From Piliocolobus tephrosceles (lineage: Eukaryota; Chordata; Mammalia; Primates; Cercopithecidae): a stretch of DNA of 64,000 nt. Position 1 is the stretch's first letter. Each line of letters starts with the position of its first letter. The stretch is from assembly GCF_002776525.5 (NCBI RefSeq), contig NC_045436.1, positions 165,554,756-165,618,755 of the forward strand. The letters run 5' to 3'. The notes under the pieces were generated by a model that had not been told where the DNA came from, made no database searches, and worked only from the letters and a program-made list of their open reading frames with translations. Both the position numbers and the translations under genes were made by a program. Shown one piece after another: positions 13,939 through 24,269 of the stretch.

Positions 13939-15068
13939 CTGAAATGCAAAATATAACATGCTTCTTAATGTTACCACTCACCATCTGAATAAATTTCAAT
14001 TCAGCAACTGAAGACTTGTAAACTCTTCCCCTTTATAAAGTTAAATTTTGCTCTGAGTTGAGATCCAATATCAAATTTAATAATAATATATCTGAGTGTA
14101 CTCATGGAAGGGAAATAGCAGGGTCCGCACCACAAAACTTAATACCAATGCAGTTTCTCATGAGATTTACCAGTCAAAACTTTGACCCTTAAACTAATAG
14201 TGTATCTGAAGAGTAATCCTTCACACTGAAGCTTTGATAGCTTTTTTTGGTACACTGTTTTTCAACTTAACCAAAGAATCAAAATACAGTAATTCATCAT
14301 ACACATACTTCAATTCTGACATGGATACACATCAGCAACTGGAATAATTTGTAGTGACCAAAAACTGTCTCTTAAAACTTAGAACACTGAATGCACAATG
14401 GTCAAAACTGTATGGCTACTGGGATGTCAATATTTACAATCCTGTGGGTGAGAACAATTTAACATTACATTGACTCCCAAGTGGTGGTTTACTCACAGCT
14501 AATTTAACCCACTAATTAAAGAAGTAATCATATTGCAACAATTTTATAGAAGCTACAGAAACACAAAATATTAAAAACTCAAAATATGACTAATGGATCA
14601 TTATAAACTCTGCTGAAAAGTTTGAATGGTTGATTTTAATGCTTGAAATCAGATTTTTGCAAAAAAAAAAAAGGAATCCTTTTGTTATTAATAATAAAAT
14701 ACAGATCCACTTAAATATTTTAGTTAATTTCAAATCCTAAAAGTATCAAATGTTTCTTTTTACTTATTCATTTTGTGAAAACAATTATTCAACATTTTTA
14801 TATGCATAAAGTGCTTAGGGTATGGTATAACAAAGATCTGAGGTCATTTCTGGATTATTGGTTCTGTGGCATGCTTCCAACCTTAAAAAAAAGCCCCAAC
14901 TTTTATTAAAGGTTGTAGTACAATGATAAACACACAAAAAAGGAAACCATGAACTTTTAAATTTTTTATGTTACTGTCATCAGAATAGTTATAAAAACTG
15001 AGACCAGCAATGACTCAAAATATGCAACCTTAAAAAAAATTATTAAAAAATACAGAGGATGCACTTAC
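13939..15068 (-). other. SLIT2 intron 2
   Basis: A 1.13-kb intron between the first two LRR exons. AT-rich, with short A-runs. I recognise no repeat, RNA or alternative exon. Confidence 0.9.
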
Positions 15069-15140
15069 AGAACTCTTAGGTGTCTAAGACCAGCAAAATC
15101 TGTCTTCGTAATTCTTGTGATGTTATTTCCATTTAAATCC
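15069..15140 (-). CDS. SLIT2: SLIT2 coding exon 2: first leucine-rich repeat
   Basis: This 72-bp exon has an acceptor (ttttctcttag, just above 15,140) and a GTAAGT donor at 15,063-15,068. It encodes residues 60-83 and begins residue 84: the repeat core LDLNGNNITRI followed by TKTDFAGLRHLRV. That fits the LxLxxNxIxxI consensus of extracellular LRRs on the concave, ROBO-binding face of the domain. The short reading frame is invisible to an ORF finder; the exon is recognised by sequence, splice sites and phase. Both boundaries split a leucine codon after its second base, as in the neighbouring LRR exons, so skipping it would remove exactly one 24-residue repeat in frame. Confidence 0.96.
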
Positions 15141-17798
15141 CTAAGAGAAAAACCAGAAAGTAAAAGCTCCATTTTACTTCTATGTGAACCTGCTTCAAGT
15201 AAAGTTTAGAGTAAATCAGAACTAAAAGTTAATTCAATTACTAAAGTAGTGTACAAAGTATGTAGGAAGGAGAAGAGGATAACCTTTAAAAGGATATTTT
15301 TAAAATGACTCAACACATTTGCAAAGTTCATTCTTGCTGGCATATGACAAGAAAATGAAGTGGTTACATTATCACAAAAAAGTTTGCTGTGTGTGATTGT
15401 TGTGTTTTGTTTATGGGAGAGTGCTTTCCATTTTTGTTTCTATAAGGATTGTATATTAATTTCACAGGTATTCTACTATTTTACTATAATTGTTAGGCAT
15501 CCCCCCCAAAAAAAGTTCCCTTCAGGAGGTTAAATACTCAATTTTCTCATGCTATTTAGGAAGAAATTGTATAAAAATTCAGAACACTATCCTTAGGTAG
15601 CATGGTGGTGAAACTTCCCAAGGCACAGAAAAAAAATTAGTGCCATCAAAATAACTGCACTTAAAAGACTTGCATTTCTAGGCATTTACCTTCCAACAAG
15701 TCTGTTTGTATAAAAACTTAACTCTTCATTTGCAGCTCAGGGAACCCCGCTGTGATTGTAAAGTGAAAACTACTAGCAGGGGCAAGAATGGAAATAGTAT
15801 TCAGGCCCTAACATTTTTGTTCAGATTTCTGCAGCACTTTTCCTTCAGGAGTCACGATCTCCTTTTCTGGCATTTCAGGTCAAGATCTAAACTTGCCCTG
15901 GTTCCAATCATTTCAAGTAAAACCAGGCTTTGCTGCGGTTTGAATGCTCTTCATAGAAGCAAGCACTCTATCACCTTTGACTCTACAACATCATGTTTGA
16001 AATGTTTCCATGATAGAATTTTACAAGTCAGCACCCAGTAAACTATTTTCTGGAAACTTTTTGTTGATCTCTCATAAGGATGTATATTTTTTCAAGGACC
16101 TGAAACTCAATTGCTACGTCCCCCTTCACCCCCACCCACCCAAGCGCATTCTCTTTTTGTTGAGTAAGACATGTTCGTGCTTAAACTTCAAACTGTCCTG
16201 AATGGCATGAAATGACAAATGCTAAAACAGAATTCTGCGTGGCTTCTCCTTCTTTCTACGCAGCCGACTTTTCCATGCTAAGCAGAGTACCATGCAGTTG
16301 TTTCTAAAACTGTTGGGCTATTCGATATAACAAGAATCTCCACCCCCACCCCCAACCCTACACAAATGCGGATCGAATCCCGACAAGGCATCCCTAGTAG
16401 AGTCCCGATTTGGCCAGCTCGGAGAGGTGAGGAAGGAGTAGGGGTAACCTAGTGAGGCTGGGGGTAGAGAGCCATTTGCAAAGGAAAAGGGGGCTCAACT
16501 TGGGCCGTAAAACTGAGGGCGAGAGAAATGGGTTGGATAAGAAGGGCGAGTTGAAGTGCAATGGGCTGCGAGGGTGGAGACGTGCGGGTCGGAGCGCCTC
16601 CTCTCCATCGCCCGAAACCCTTACCACCCCGGGGGCAAAAAGGTCGCGGGAGGAGTCCAGACGCGCTGGCCCCCGCCGGCCTAGCCCCGAGCCCTTCGCT
16701 TCCTCCTGGTACACACGCAACCGCGAGAGCGGAACGTGCCTAGGGCGGCCGGACTGGCGCGGGGCGGCGGCCTCGGCGTTCACAAAGAGAACGGCCTCCA
16801 TGCTCCACTTCGCTGAACTCTGGAAGCGCCCCACCAGGAGCGCGTGGGCCGTCAACACCGGGTCTGCATTTACTTCTTCATTAGAGACTCGCAGAGACAG
16901 GGAGGCGGGGACGTCTGCGGGCAATAGAGCGCGAAGAGGGGAAGGCAGGGGAGCTGCTGCCACGTGAAGGGGCGCAGAAACTACCAGAAAGGTGGATGGG
17001 GACGCTGGGGTTCAGCAGGAAGGGCCGGAGCGGGCAGCGGGGCGCCGCAGGGTCGCCGCAGCGGTAAGACCCGGTTGGGCTGGTTCGCGCTGGAGAATCA
17101 GCACTAACTTCGCTTAACGGATGGGACACGGTCCTCCGTCGCAGTCGCCCGCTGAGACAAGTCCCTTGGGGCCTGACGCCGTCTTCCCCTCCCCGGAGAA
17201 GTGGGGAGCGGAGGGCTGCGCGCGGCTACTATGCGAGCTGTCGCCGTCCTGGGGCACCCTTCTCCCAGGCACTCCATGACCCCTTTTTCCTACTCTTCGC
17301 CCCCAGGAGGGTGACACAAAATCGGGGAGGGCAAGTTTCTCTCTTTTGAGTCTCCCTGCTATCCCCTCCGCGCCAGCCTGCCACAAGAGCGGGGACTGGG
17401 CTCTGAAACCGACCTGGAGTGCTGGCAATCGCAAGGTGACTCCGTTTATGGAGTCTGGCGAACAAAGTGGCGTCTCACTCGCCCCGGGCATCCTCCAGAA
17501 CTTGTCCCCTATCTACCCGCTCCCCAGCCCCAGAAAACCAGCCCTCAAGGAGCTGCGAGTGGCGGGACGAGAGCAGGGGAGGGAGAACTAGCGCAGCTGC
17601 CAGGGGACCCGCCCCTCCTTGGACAGTGGCCCTTTCCTGGCCAGTGCCCTCCCGGAGAGCTCAACCCCAGGATGCGCATGTGGGACAGCTAGCGAGGGCT
17701 GCCCCAAGCACAGGACCCTGAGCTGCCAGGTTCCTCCAGGGGAGGCAGGGGTGCATGGCCCGGTTGGGGAGAGGGAAAGACTAAGAGCGCATACTCAC
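15141..17798 (-). other. SLIT2 intron 1
   Basis: A 2.66-kb intron. The part nearest exon 1 (about 16,540-17,798) is CpG-island DNA; the remainder is AT-rich with C-rich patches near 16,120 and 16,340. No interspersed repeat is recognised. The 189- and 171-codon overlapping frames at 16,394-16,967 run antiparallel through GC-rich DNA and look like compositional artefacts. Confidence 0.85.
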
Positions 17799-17977
17799 AG
17801 TCTCTCGGTGTTGCGGGGGATATTCCTGGGCACGCTGCGCAGCGCCAGCCCGTGACAGTCCACTGTGCTGCCCGAGCAGGAGCACTGCGCCGGGCACGCC
17901 TGTGGTGCCACCTTGTTCAGGATCGCCAGCACTAACCCCAGCGACAGGGACAGCATCTGCCAGCCAACGCCGCGCAT
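17799..17977 (-). CDS. SLIT2: SLIT2 coding exon 1: signal peptide and LRRNT cap
   Basis: The ATG at 17,977-17,975 (minus strand) has an A at -3, a fair initiation context. It opens a frame of 59 codons plus two bases, ending at a GTGAGT donor (17,793-17,798). Residues 1-11 are a short N-region (MRGVGWQMLSL). A hydrophobic core follows (residues 9-20, SLSLGLVLAIL), then a polar segment ending near A27, so this is a secretory signal peptide; the exact cleavage site is not determined. Cysteines 28, 32, 34 and 41 form the LRRNT pattern C-x3-C-x-C-x6-C. Residues 42-59 (HGLALRSVPRNIPRNTER) lead into the first leucine-rich repeat. The last codon is split after CT and completed by G of exon 2, giving Leu60. 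The exon lies in a CpG island, unlike the AT-rich exons 2-4. Confidence 0.97.
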
Positions 17978-19863
17978 CTTTCCCCGCCACCTCCTTCCTC
18001 GCCGTCACTGGGGGCTTTCTTTAGCTTTATGCTCCGAGGGAACCGCGCAGTGTCTGAGGCCCAGTGTCCGGCGGGGCTAACAACCCAGAGTGCCAGGGGA
18101 TATGTGCACAAAATAATATGGAACAAGACAGTAGAGCCCACTGAGGCACACGCCTCCCACCTCCCTCTCCACCCTCCTCTGGCAGAGCAGGAGCTCCTTG
18201 GGCAACTTTAGGTCCTGAGGATAAATCAGCCTGGCCAGGGCTGCAAGGAGACCCCAAGAGCAGCGGAGAGGAGATCACGCGTCTTCTGTCTCCCAAGGAT
18301 GAACTTGGCGGTAAAAGAGCTGGGTCTTCAACGGCCGCGAAGATGCAGGAGCCGGTTGTGGGGGGGAGGGCGGTCCTCTGATCCCACGCACGCTTCTGCA
18401 AATCCGATGCCAGTGGGGAAGGTACGAAGCAGAAGAGGGGAGCTCAATAGGTATTATGGCCCCGATCAAAGTGGGGTTCCCGAAGCTAGAAGTCGCGGGA
18501 GCCCAGCAGGCCCGTAGCAGAACGCGCGGGGCAACTGGGCATGGCGCGCGGGGGCGCACGGGGCGGACGCGCAGTTCTGGGGGCGCACGGCTCTGGACTC
18601 TGCTCACTCACGCGGCCTCTCCCCCGCCCTCGGCTCCGCCGCAGCCTGGACCGGTCCTCGCGGTCTCCCGATAGCCAAGGATGGTTTACAAACACACATG
18701 CACTTCCCTGAAGGATGTCTGGGCAATCCCGCCTCCCGCTCGGCGTCCTTGGCGACGCTCTGCACCACGACCTGCCCCGAGGTCACGCAGAAAAGACAAA
18801 AGGGCAGTCGGGCCGCCGCAGCCGGGCAGAAATATCCACTAGTCAGCACCCCGGCGAGGAACTCCAAGAGGCCAAGTGGAGGACGAGAGCTGCTGCGAAG
18901 ACTGAGTGGGGACTGACTGGGGGCGGACTTAAAGCCAGGCAGACCGGAAGGAGTGGAAAGGCAAAGGCCAAGGTTGGAGGTGTCAGCGTCCTGCTGGGGC
19001 GTACTGGAGAATGGCTCGGTGGCAGGTGGGCGGGTGGGATCCGCTACTCCAGGCACAGCCAGGCGGCAGCTGAATGGCAGTCGTGTGTGCGCGCGTGTCA
19101 GCCCCGTTTGTCTCCCGGATACACCGCAGCTCCGCGGCAGACACCTGATGGCAAAGGTGGAAGAAATAAGAGCCGGGTCCTGGAGGGCGCAGAGCCACGG
19201 CCGGCCCACGGCGGTCTCCCACTAGTGGTTCTTCCTTCTCAAAGTGCAGCAACTTTTCCCAGGCTTTGAATCCCGTCCCCCAAGGCCACAGTGGCGGTAC
19301 CCCCGCCGGCGTCGCGACGCCGCCCGGCTCCAGGAGCTGCACCTGACGCGGCGGCCGCAGTCCCGGGTAGTCCTTCTCCTTCCAGCCCCTTCCCCTCTCC
19401 CGCTGCTTTCCTGGCCTCCCGCTCCAGGGAGCGAGGTGGGGGAGAGGGAGGGCGACGACTCAGAGCGGGGACTCGGTGGCTCTGCCGACTCCGGAGCCCC
19501 TGGCAAGTGTCTAAACAATAGGACGGACGCAGCAGCCCAAGTCTCGCTTGTCTGGAAGGAAGGTAGGTTGTTGTTGTAACTGGAGTTGTTCGCTGGGGCT
19601 GACTGGCGCTCAGCGCAGCCAAACAAAAACCCGGCCCGCGCCTCCGGAGCCGGCTGCGGGCCCCGGCGCTCCTCTTTCTGCTCAGCACTCCCGCCGTGCC
19701 CAGAAAGCGCGGCAGCTACGGCCTGCGCCTGGGCGCCTCGGGGCTCCCATCCCTCGCCGCCGCCTACTCCGCCGCCGCCGCCTTCTTTTTTTTAACCACA
19801 GTCTGCGGCAGCCACCACCGCCGAGCTCCGCCGTCCGGGCGCTTTCAAATAAATAACACCAAG
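17978..19863 (-). other. SLIT2: SLIT2 5' untranslated leader (inferred, unspliced)
   Basis: This GC-rich stretch lies between the start codon and the predicted start site about 30 bp downstream of a TATA box at 19,887-19,894. If that promoter is used, exon 1 carries a leader of about 1.9 kb. Shorter leaders from starts nearer 18.2 kb are equally possible, because CpG-island promoters often initiate at several places. The leader contains CGG-type repeats near its 5' end (19,757-19,784) and a few upstream ATGs. One, at 18,699 (minus strand), opens a frame of about 31 codons ending near 18,604. Several longer open frames on both strands here are what high GC content produces by chance, and none looks like a known protein. 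Confidence 0.55.
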
Positions 19864-19886
19864 TCCGAAGTTGAGCCGGCGCCGGC

Positions 19887-19894
19887 CTTATATA
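19887..19894 (-). promoter_or_regulatory. TATA box (TATATAAG), candidate SLIT2 core promoter
   Basis: Reading the minus strand, TATATAAG is followed by a GC palindrome and then AT-rich sequence. Placing the first T at about -31 predicts initiation near 19,863. Orientation matches SLIT2, and GC boxes lie immediately upstream on the same strand. The element stands out because it sits in otherwise very GC-rich DNA. Use as a promoter is inferred. Confidence 0.6.
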
Positions 19895-19902
19895 GCCGCC
19901 CG

Positions 19903-19952
19903 AGCCCCCGCCCCCCCCGACCCCGCCCCTCGAGGCCCGGCCCCGCCCCCTG
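19903..19952. promoter_or_regulatory. GC-box cluster upstream of the TATA box
   Basis: Within about 50 bp there are repeated C-runs with CCCCGCCCC-type cores on the plus strand (around 19,908-19,919, 19,921-19,930 and 19,941-19,950). On the SLIT2 sense strand these read GGGGCGGGG, the classical SP/KLF binding site. They sit about 10-60 bp upstream of the TATA box. The same G-runs could form a G-quadruplex on the minus strand. Binding is inferred from motif only. Confidence 0.55.
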
Positions 19953-20758
19953 GCTGCGCTCGGGGAGCCTGCACCTCGCGGGGGAGAGGGGAGAGGTGAG
20001 GCCAGGGCTGCTAACGCTGGGCGGAGGCGGCGGCTGGCGGCGCGCGTTCCCGTGCGCCCTGGCTCGCCCCCTCACTCCCACGTCCGGGCAAACTTTGCCC
20101 GAAGAAGGAGCCACCCGAGCCCCAGCCCCCAACTCCTTGGCCCCAGAGGTGACCCGGGCTCGGAGGTAGTCGTTTGCAGTGGCAGAATCGGGAGAGGGCG
20201 GCTTTGAACGCGGCTCATAAATAAACAGCCCTGCCAGTGCCTCTCCTGCAGCTTTTGCCATGCGATCCTTAAGGGGGCTGCTCACTGTTTGCAGCACAGC
20301 AAGAGACAGAGACACAGAAACAGAGAAATTATGATTTAAATTTAAGAAAAATCCTACCGAAATAGATCTGCCTGCGCTTACAGACACACACGTGTATTTT
20401 GGGGAGCTGAAAAGTTCAGTTTTTGCAAGTTGGAAAACAGCATTTTTAAACCTTCTTGCTTGCCTTTCTATCTCCAAGCCACCCCCTTCCGTTTAACCCT
20501 TCCTTTGTAGACACACACTTAACTACACCATGGTCAGCTGATGTCTTGGATATGCAATATGCTCACAAAACTCTTAAGAGCTTCACTGTATCTGTGTGAT
20601 TTTTACTCTCTCATGAGAGAAAGGAGGGGAAAAAATAAATCCCTAGCAACGCACATTATACCAGAAGGTTTTCTTTATTTCAGGGCAGTTCTAGATTTTT
20701 TTTTCCCCCACTGTGTTTTGAAAGAGAATTTCCTTGTTTCATCTTGTCTCTTTAGTGT

Positions 20759-20768
20759 GACGTACGTC
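20759..20768. promoter_or_regulatory. CRE-like palindrome gacgtacgtc with nearby E-box
   Basis: gacgtacgtc is a perfect 10-bp palindrome containing TGACG on one strand at its left edge (tgacgtac). An E-box CAGCTG follows within about 10 bp (caacagctgcc). It lies about 0.9 kb upstream of the inferred start site. Function is inferred from motif only. Confidence 0.35.
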
Positions 20769-20984
20769 TGGCAACAGCTGCCCCTCTCGTCCCCCTTTCC
20801 CCCCAGCAAGAGCCAATGTCACTGTAAGTTTGAAATGACATCTAAATGACTCTACTCCTTCTCTTGGATTTAATACGCATCATCTTGTTGTTCTTCCTCC
20901 CATTTCTACTTTAAGAAGCTTTCCCTGGAATCTGTGCAAGTCCCCGCCTAATACCAGCCTCAGATTACAGTAGTTATTTGTATA

Positions 20985-21090
20985 ATTATTAGAAGCTTCC
21001 TTGAAAGCAAGACCTGTCTGACTCTTTGTATTTCCCAGCATCAATGTCTGTCACATAGTAGGTTTCCTCATAAGTAACAGATTTATTTAA
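20985..21090 (+). repeat. L2-like 3' end fragment
   Basis: 'ccttgaaagcaagacctgtc', 'ctttgtatttcccagcat' and 'gtcacatagtaggtttcctc' follow the L2 tail. Confidence 0.6.
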
Positions 21091-22266
21091 CTCAAGAATA
21101 TACACAACCTAAAATCTCTGCAATATCCTCATTAACGTTTTTCCTAGTTAACGTTTTCTAAGATGTCCTTTCATAATGGCTACCTCTACTTACCTCATTT
21201 TGCCTGCCTTGGAAAACTTAGGCCTTTTCGAGGACATACCCAAAGGCAGGGTACCATCTGATAACTGAATTGGAACCCTTAGGATTACTCATTTTAATGC
21301 CACAGATTTATATTGCTCTATTCTTTTAAAACTTTCAAAAACATTTGACATTTATTAACTCATTTGTCCTTCTAGATTTTAGCTAAAAGGTCTGTTATGT
21401 AACTTCCTTGAGGAGAAGAAAAAAGAAGCCCTTGTCACATTTTCTTGTAAGGAAAATGAGATAAAGAGCAAGTACCTGTCATTGAGGAAGGAGCTCCCCC
21501 AACCCTCAGTGAATTTTCCTTAGTGTGTACCAATAAATTATGTGGTTAAATATGGTTACTGATACACTAATTTATTTAATTTCACAACTTTAATATCTTG
21601 TCAGCAACAAGAGGTATTTGTGTTCAACTTTGTGCACCACATAGAATTGTTGTTCCATATTTTAATTGCAAGAACATATCCTGCATTCCAAATATTTATA
21701 AATAATATTATTGATATTGTCACATAAGTGAAATTCACAGACATAAGTTCAAGTTTGATTCTATCTCTGATCACTTTCTGTTTTGTGTAAAACCAGGGAG
21801 AAACTAACATACATAGCAACATGCCTACAGAAATTTTTTTTAATTTGAAGCCAATTTAAATAAGATGCTATTCAGTGGATTTCATTCAGAAAAAAGAAAG
21901 ACTGTAATTCTTGAGAGGCATATCTTATTATTTTTTCTGTCATTAACTTTTTAGTTGATAAGGGGAAATTTATACATAAACAACCAGGTCTCCTGTTCTT
22001 TAAAATATTACTGTATTATTCCATTAATATTACTGCAGGATGTTTGCTGAGGGCCTTGCAGGCTTCAGTAACATTAACTTCTAGTTCTTAATTCTTTATG
22101 GATTATTTTGCTCCCAAATGAATTTCTGAGTTTCTCTTTGACTGTTAAACCCAGCCTGAAGAAAGCCTTCTGTGGTGCCTCTTGTCACCACATGAGGTCT
22201 CCATAAATCCTGACCTGGATTAAGCAGAAGTGGAATCCACTGTAGCCAATATCTGAGTCTCCTATT

Positions 22267-22271
<5 letters not shown>

Positions 22272-22297
<26 letters not shown>
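22272..22297. repeat. (A)26 homopolymer
   Basis: Uninterrupted A-run. No retroposed body (Alu, L1 or gene copy) is recognisable directly upstream. Confidence 0.95.
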
Positions 22298-22629
22298 TCC
22301 AGTTCCTACAATAATTTGAAAACAATGTTGACAATCACCTATGCAGCGAAGAAATAAAAAGCATTGGAATAATGTGTAGGTTATTAAGTGTCTAATAAAC
22401 TTTGCATTTTTTGAAATAAAAAGGTTGTGAAGTTGGGTTACATGGGAAAAGAGAGGAAGAAAAGAGAATTTATGTAAAAGAGATAAAGAAGAGTAAAAAT
22501 TATAGTTCTCTGTCTTTTTAAACAAAGGTAGGTAACAGTAATTGCACTGATCAAATTCATGAAACTTACAGCTTAATTCCTTGAATTTAACTGCCTTCAC
22601 ATTACTATTTTCCATTGTTGCAATATGTG

Positions 22630-22678
22630 TTCATTTTAATTATTTGATATTTCTTTCATTTTAATTATCTGATATTTC
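22630..22678. repeat. Tandem duplication, about 25-bp unit, two copies
   Basis: Two adjacent near-identical units beginning ttcattttaatta and ending tgatatttct. Confidence 0.8.
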
Positions 22679-22769
22679 TCACAATATCTTTGTATTGGAA
22701 ACGTAGACATGGAACCCTAATATAATGGAAATTAAGATTTAACCAAAACTTGTTTCAAGCCTACTAAAT

Positions 22770-22935
22770 TCCAAGCTATTTGATAGAGTTACATCCACAG
22801 TGATGGTTGCCATTTCACTCCTTACAGTAGAGGATGTTGGTCTTCATGCAAGTCGCAGCTTATTAAATGGCAGAGCTGGAACCAGAACCTAAGTTCTCTG
22901 ATCTCAATTCTCAATTGATTCTTCTTCACCCAGCT
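22770..22935 (+). repeat. MIR element (3' part)
   Basis: 'aaatggcagagctggaacca' followed by 'gaacctaagttctctgatct' is the conserved MIR core and tail. Confidence 0.65.
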
Positions 22936-23156
22936 GTATCTGTGGATCCACTGGAACTCGTGGGGACCAAGGAATCTACAGATCCTCAGGAATGATCACC
23001 CTCATACAGGAGATGGTCATGTCTCTCTGCACACATTGCTTAAGGGCATCTATAGGAAGCAGTAAAGAGCTAGGGTCCTCAGCACCAGCACTCCAAGGAT
23101 GCTGAAACCTGACCTGCTTCTGGACATAGCTTTGACTTTGAGATGATTCTCTAGGT

Positions 23157-23347
23157 GAGTGATTCTCAGCATGTGGTCCCTGGACCAGCAGCATCATAAT
23201 CACCAGTACTGTAGTTGGAGATACAGCTTCTCAGGCCCTAACTCAAACCCACAAAATCAGAAAATCTAGAAACAGAAGCCAGAAGGCTGTGTTCTAACAA
23301 GCCCTCCAAGAGATTTTGATGTTCACTAAAATTTGAGATCCATTACT
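23157..23347 (-). mobile_element. MER5A-type hAT-Charlie non-autonomous transposon
   Basis: Near full length. 'tgtggtccctggaccagcag', 'tctcaggccctaactcaaac' and 'acaagccctccaagagattt' occur in the order of the reverse complement of MER5A. Degenerate terminal inverted repeats (gtgattctcagc at the left, tttgagatccattac at the right) bound the element. Confidence 0.8.
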
Positions 23348-23659
23348 CAAGAGCTGCTCTGTGTTTTTATCTGAGACACTTTAGTATGGAGAATGAAGCA
23401 GCAAAGAATAATAGATAACACCTGCTGAATTGTCTTCAGCTTCTCTTTCCTGGGGGTTGACAATTGCACATTACTGATTACCTCTAGGGGGCACCAGAAT
23501 ATTTTGATGTACAACTCCACAGAGGTAATAAGACTTTATTTTCCAACGAAATGGCCTTCAGAAGTGGAAAGGGCTTCCTAGTTATTACATCAGCAACCTG
23601 CCTGAATATGCCTCAACCCATTAAAAAATCTGTTATATTTATAGGGATTTTTTCCAGTT

Positions 23660-23790
23660 TAATACTACTTTTGTGTGGATGCATTGATTCCCATTTCTCA
23701 TGATTATTGTGAAAATTAAGACAATATTTTTCAATCTAACAGCACAGGGCCTGGCATAGAGTTAGGTGCTTATTAAATAAAGGGTATTTC
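23660..23790 (+). repeat. MIR/L2-like tail
   Basis: 'attgtgaaaattaagacaat' and 'cacagggcctggcatagagt' followed by 'aggtgcttattaaataaa' fit a MIR 3' end. Confidence 0.6.
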
Positions 23791-24134
23791 ATGATTACTA
23801 TTAATATCTGAAAATTTCTAAAATATTATATTTGTACTGTAAGAATAGATAACATATTTCCTTTAGTTATTACTATGATTCAATAGCTTCTTGTATTGAG
23901 TCCTGGGAAGGGCTGGGCAGAGGGTGATACTTTATAAGGAGAACAAGTCAACTCACAGTAATCAAGCCCTGCCCAGACCTATAGTATTCCATGAACAAAA
24001 GAGTGGTGATAGATATAATTAGTTTCGTGCTATATGCATCACGTAATATAAACTAATCTTTGAAGAGGTAAAGCTGGTTTCCCACTGCCATAATAACTGC
24101 TTGTTGATTATGCAGTGAAATTAAAAGAAGTTCT

Positions 24135-24250
24135 GAACCTTGATCAGCTGAAAAGTGGGAATACATGGGTAGCTTTGGATATGCCACTTAGATCTCGCCT
24201 TAGTTTCCTCGTTTATACACTGTTGGGATTAGACCAGTTGAATCATAAAT
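24135..24250 (+). repeat. MIR fragment
   Basis: 'tatgccacttagatctcgcc' then 'ttagtttcctcgtttataca' is the central MIR segment. Confidence 0.55.
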
Positions 24251-24269
24251 CCATCCTTCTGTTATTAGT

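Larger units (their letters stand above)
1..19863 (-). other. SLIT2: SLIT2 gene, 5' part (exons 1-4, introns 1-4 partial)
   Basis: Four exons on the minus strand join into one open frame: signal peptide, LRRNT cysteine cap and three 24-residue leucine-rich repeats. The joined residues match the amino terminus of SLIT2 as I know it. SLIT2 is a secreted guidance ligand of ROBO receptors acting in axon repulsion, cell migration and angiogenesis. The full protein is about 1,500 residues, with four LRR domains, EGF repeats, a laminin-G domain and a C-terminal cystine knot. Only the start of the first LRR domain is in this window. Intron lengths are about 2,658 (1), 1,130 (2) and 10,818 bp (3); intron 4 runs off the left edge. 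The 5' boundary at about 19,863 is inferred from a TATA box and is uncertain. SLIT1 and SLIT3 share this architecture, but the signal peptide and LRRNT residues fit SLIT2 best. Confidence 0.96.
16540..20215. promoter_or_regulatory. CpG island spanning SLIT2 promoter, exon 1 and 5' intron 1
   Basis: CpG dinucleotides are dense and base composition turns strongly GC-rich from about 16,540 to 20,215, against AT-rich flanks on both sides. The island covers the proximal promoter, the leader, coding exon 1 and about 1.2 kb of intron 1. No interspersed repeat is visible inside it. From general knowledge, the SLIT2 CpG island is a site of promoter hypermethylation in tumours. The extent given is a visual estimate, not a computed observed/expected ratio. 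Confidence 0.85.

Noticed and set aside
16394..16967. Overlapping antiparallel frames of 189 and 171 codons
   Set aside because: They occupy the same GC-rich CpG-island DNA on opposite strands, with low-complexity Arg/Pro/Ser-rich translations and no recognisable domain. High GC reduces stop codons.
17781..18008. 75-codon frame overlapping the SLIT2 start codon in another frame
   Set aside because: Its first codon is GTG, not ATG (complement of cac at 18,006-18,008), so it is not a credible overlapping uORF.
18604..19688. Long frames (up to 201 codons) on both strands in the SLIT2 leader
   Set aside because: They result from base composition. Several overlap in different frames and start at non-ATG codons, and none resembles a known protein.
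1..19863. miR-218-1, known to be intronic in SLIT2
   Set aside because: It lies in a later intron. I found neither the mature sequence nor a suitable hairpin in the introns present here.
22265..22615. Poly(A) run as the tail of a processed pseudogene
   Set aside because: No recognisable coding or retroposon body precedes the A-run, and no target-site duplication is evident.
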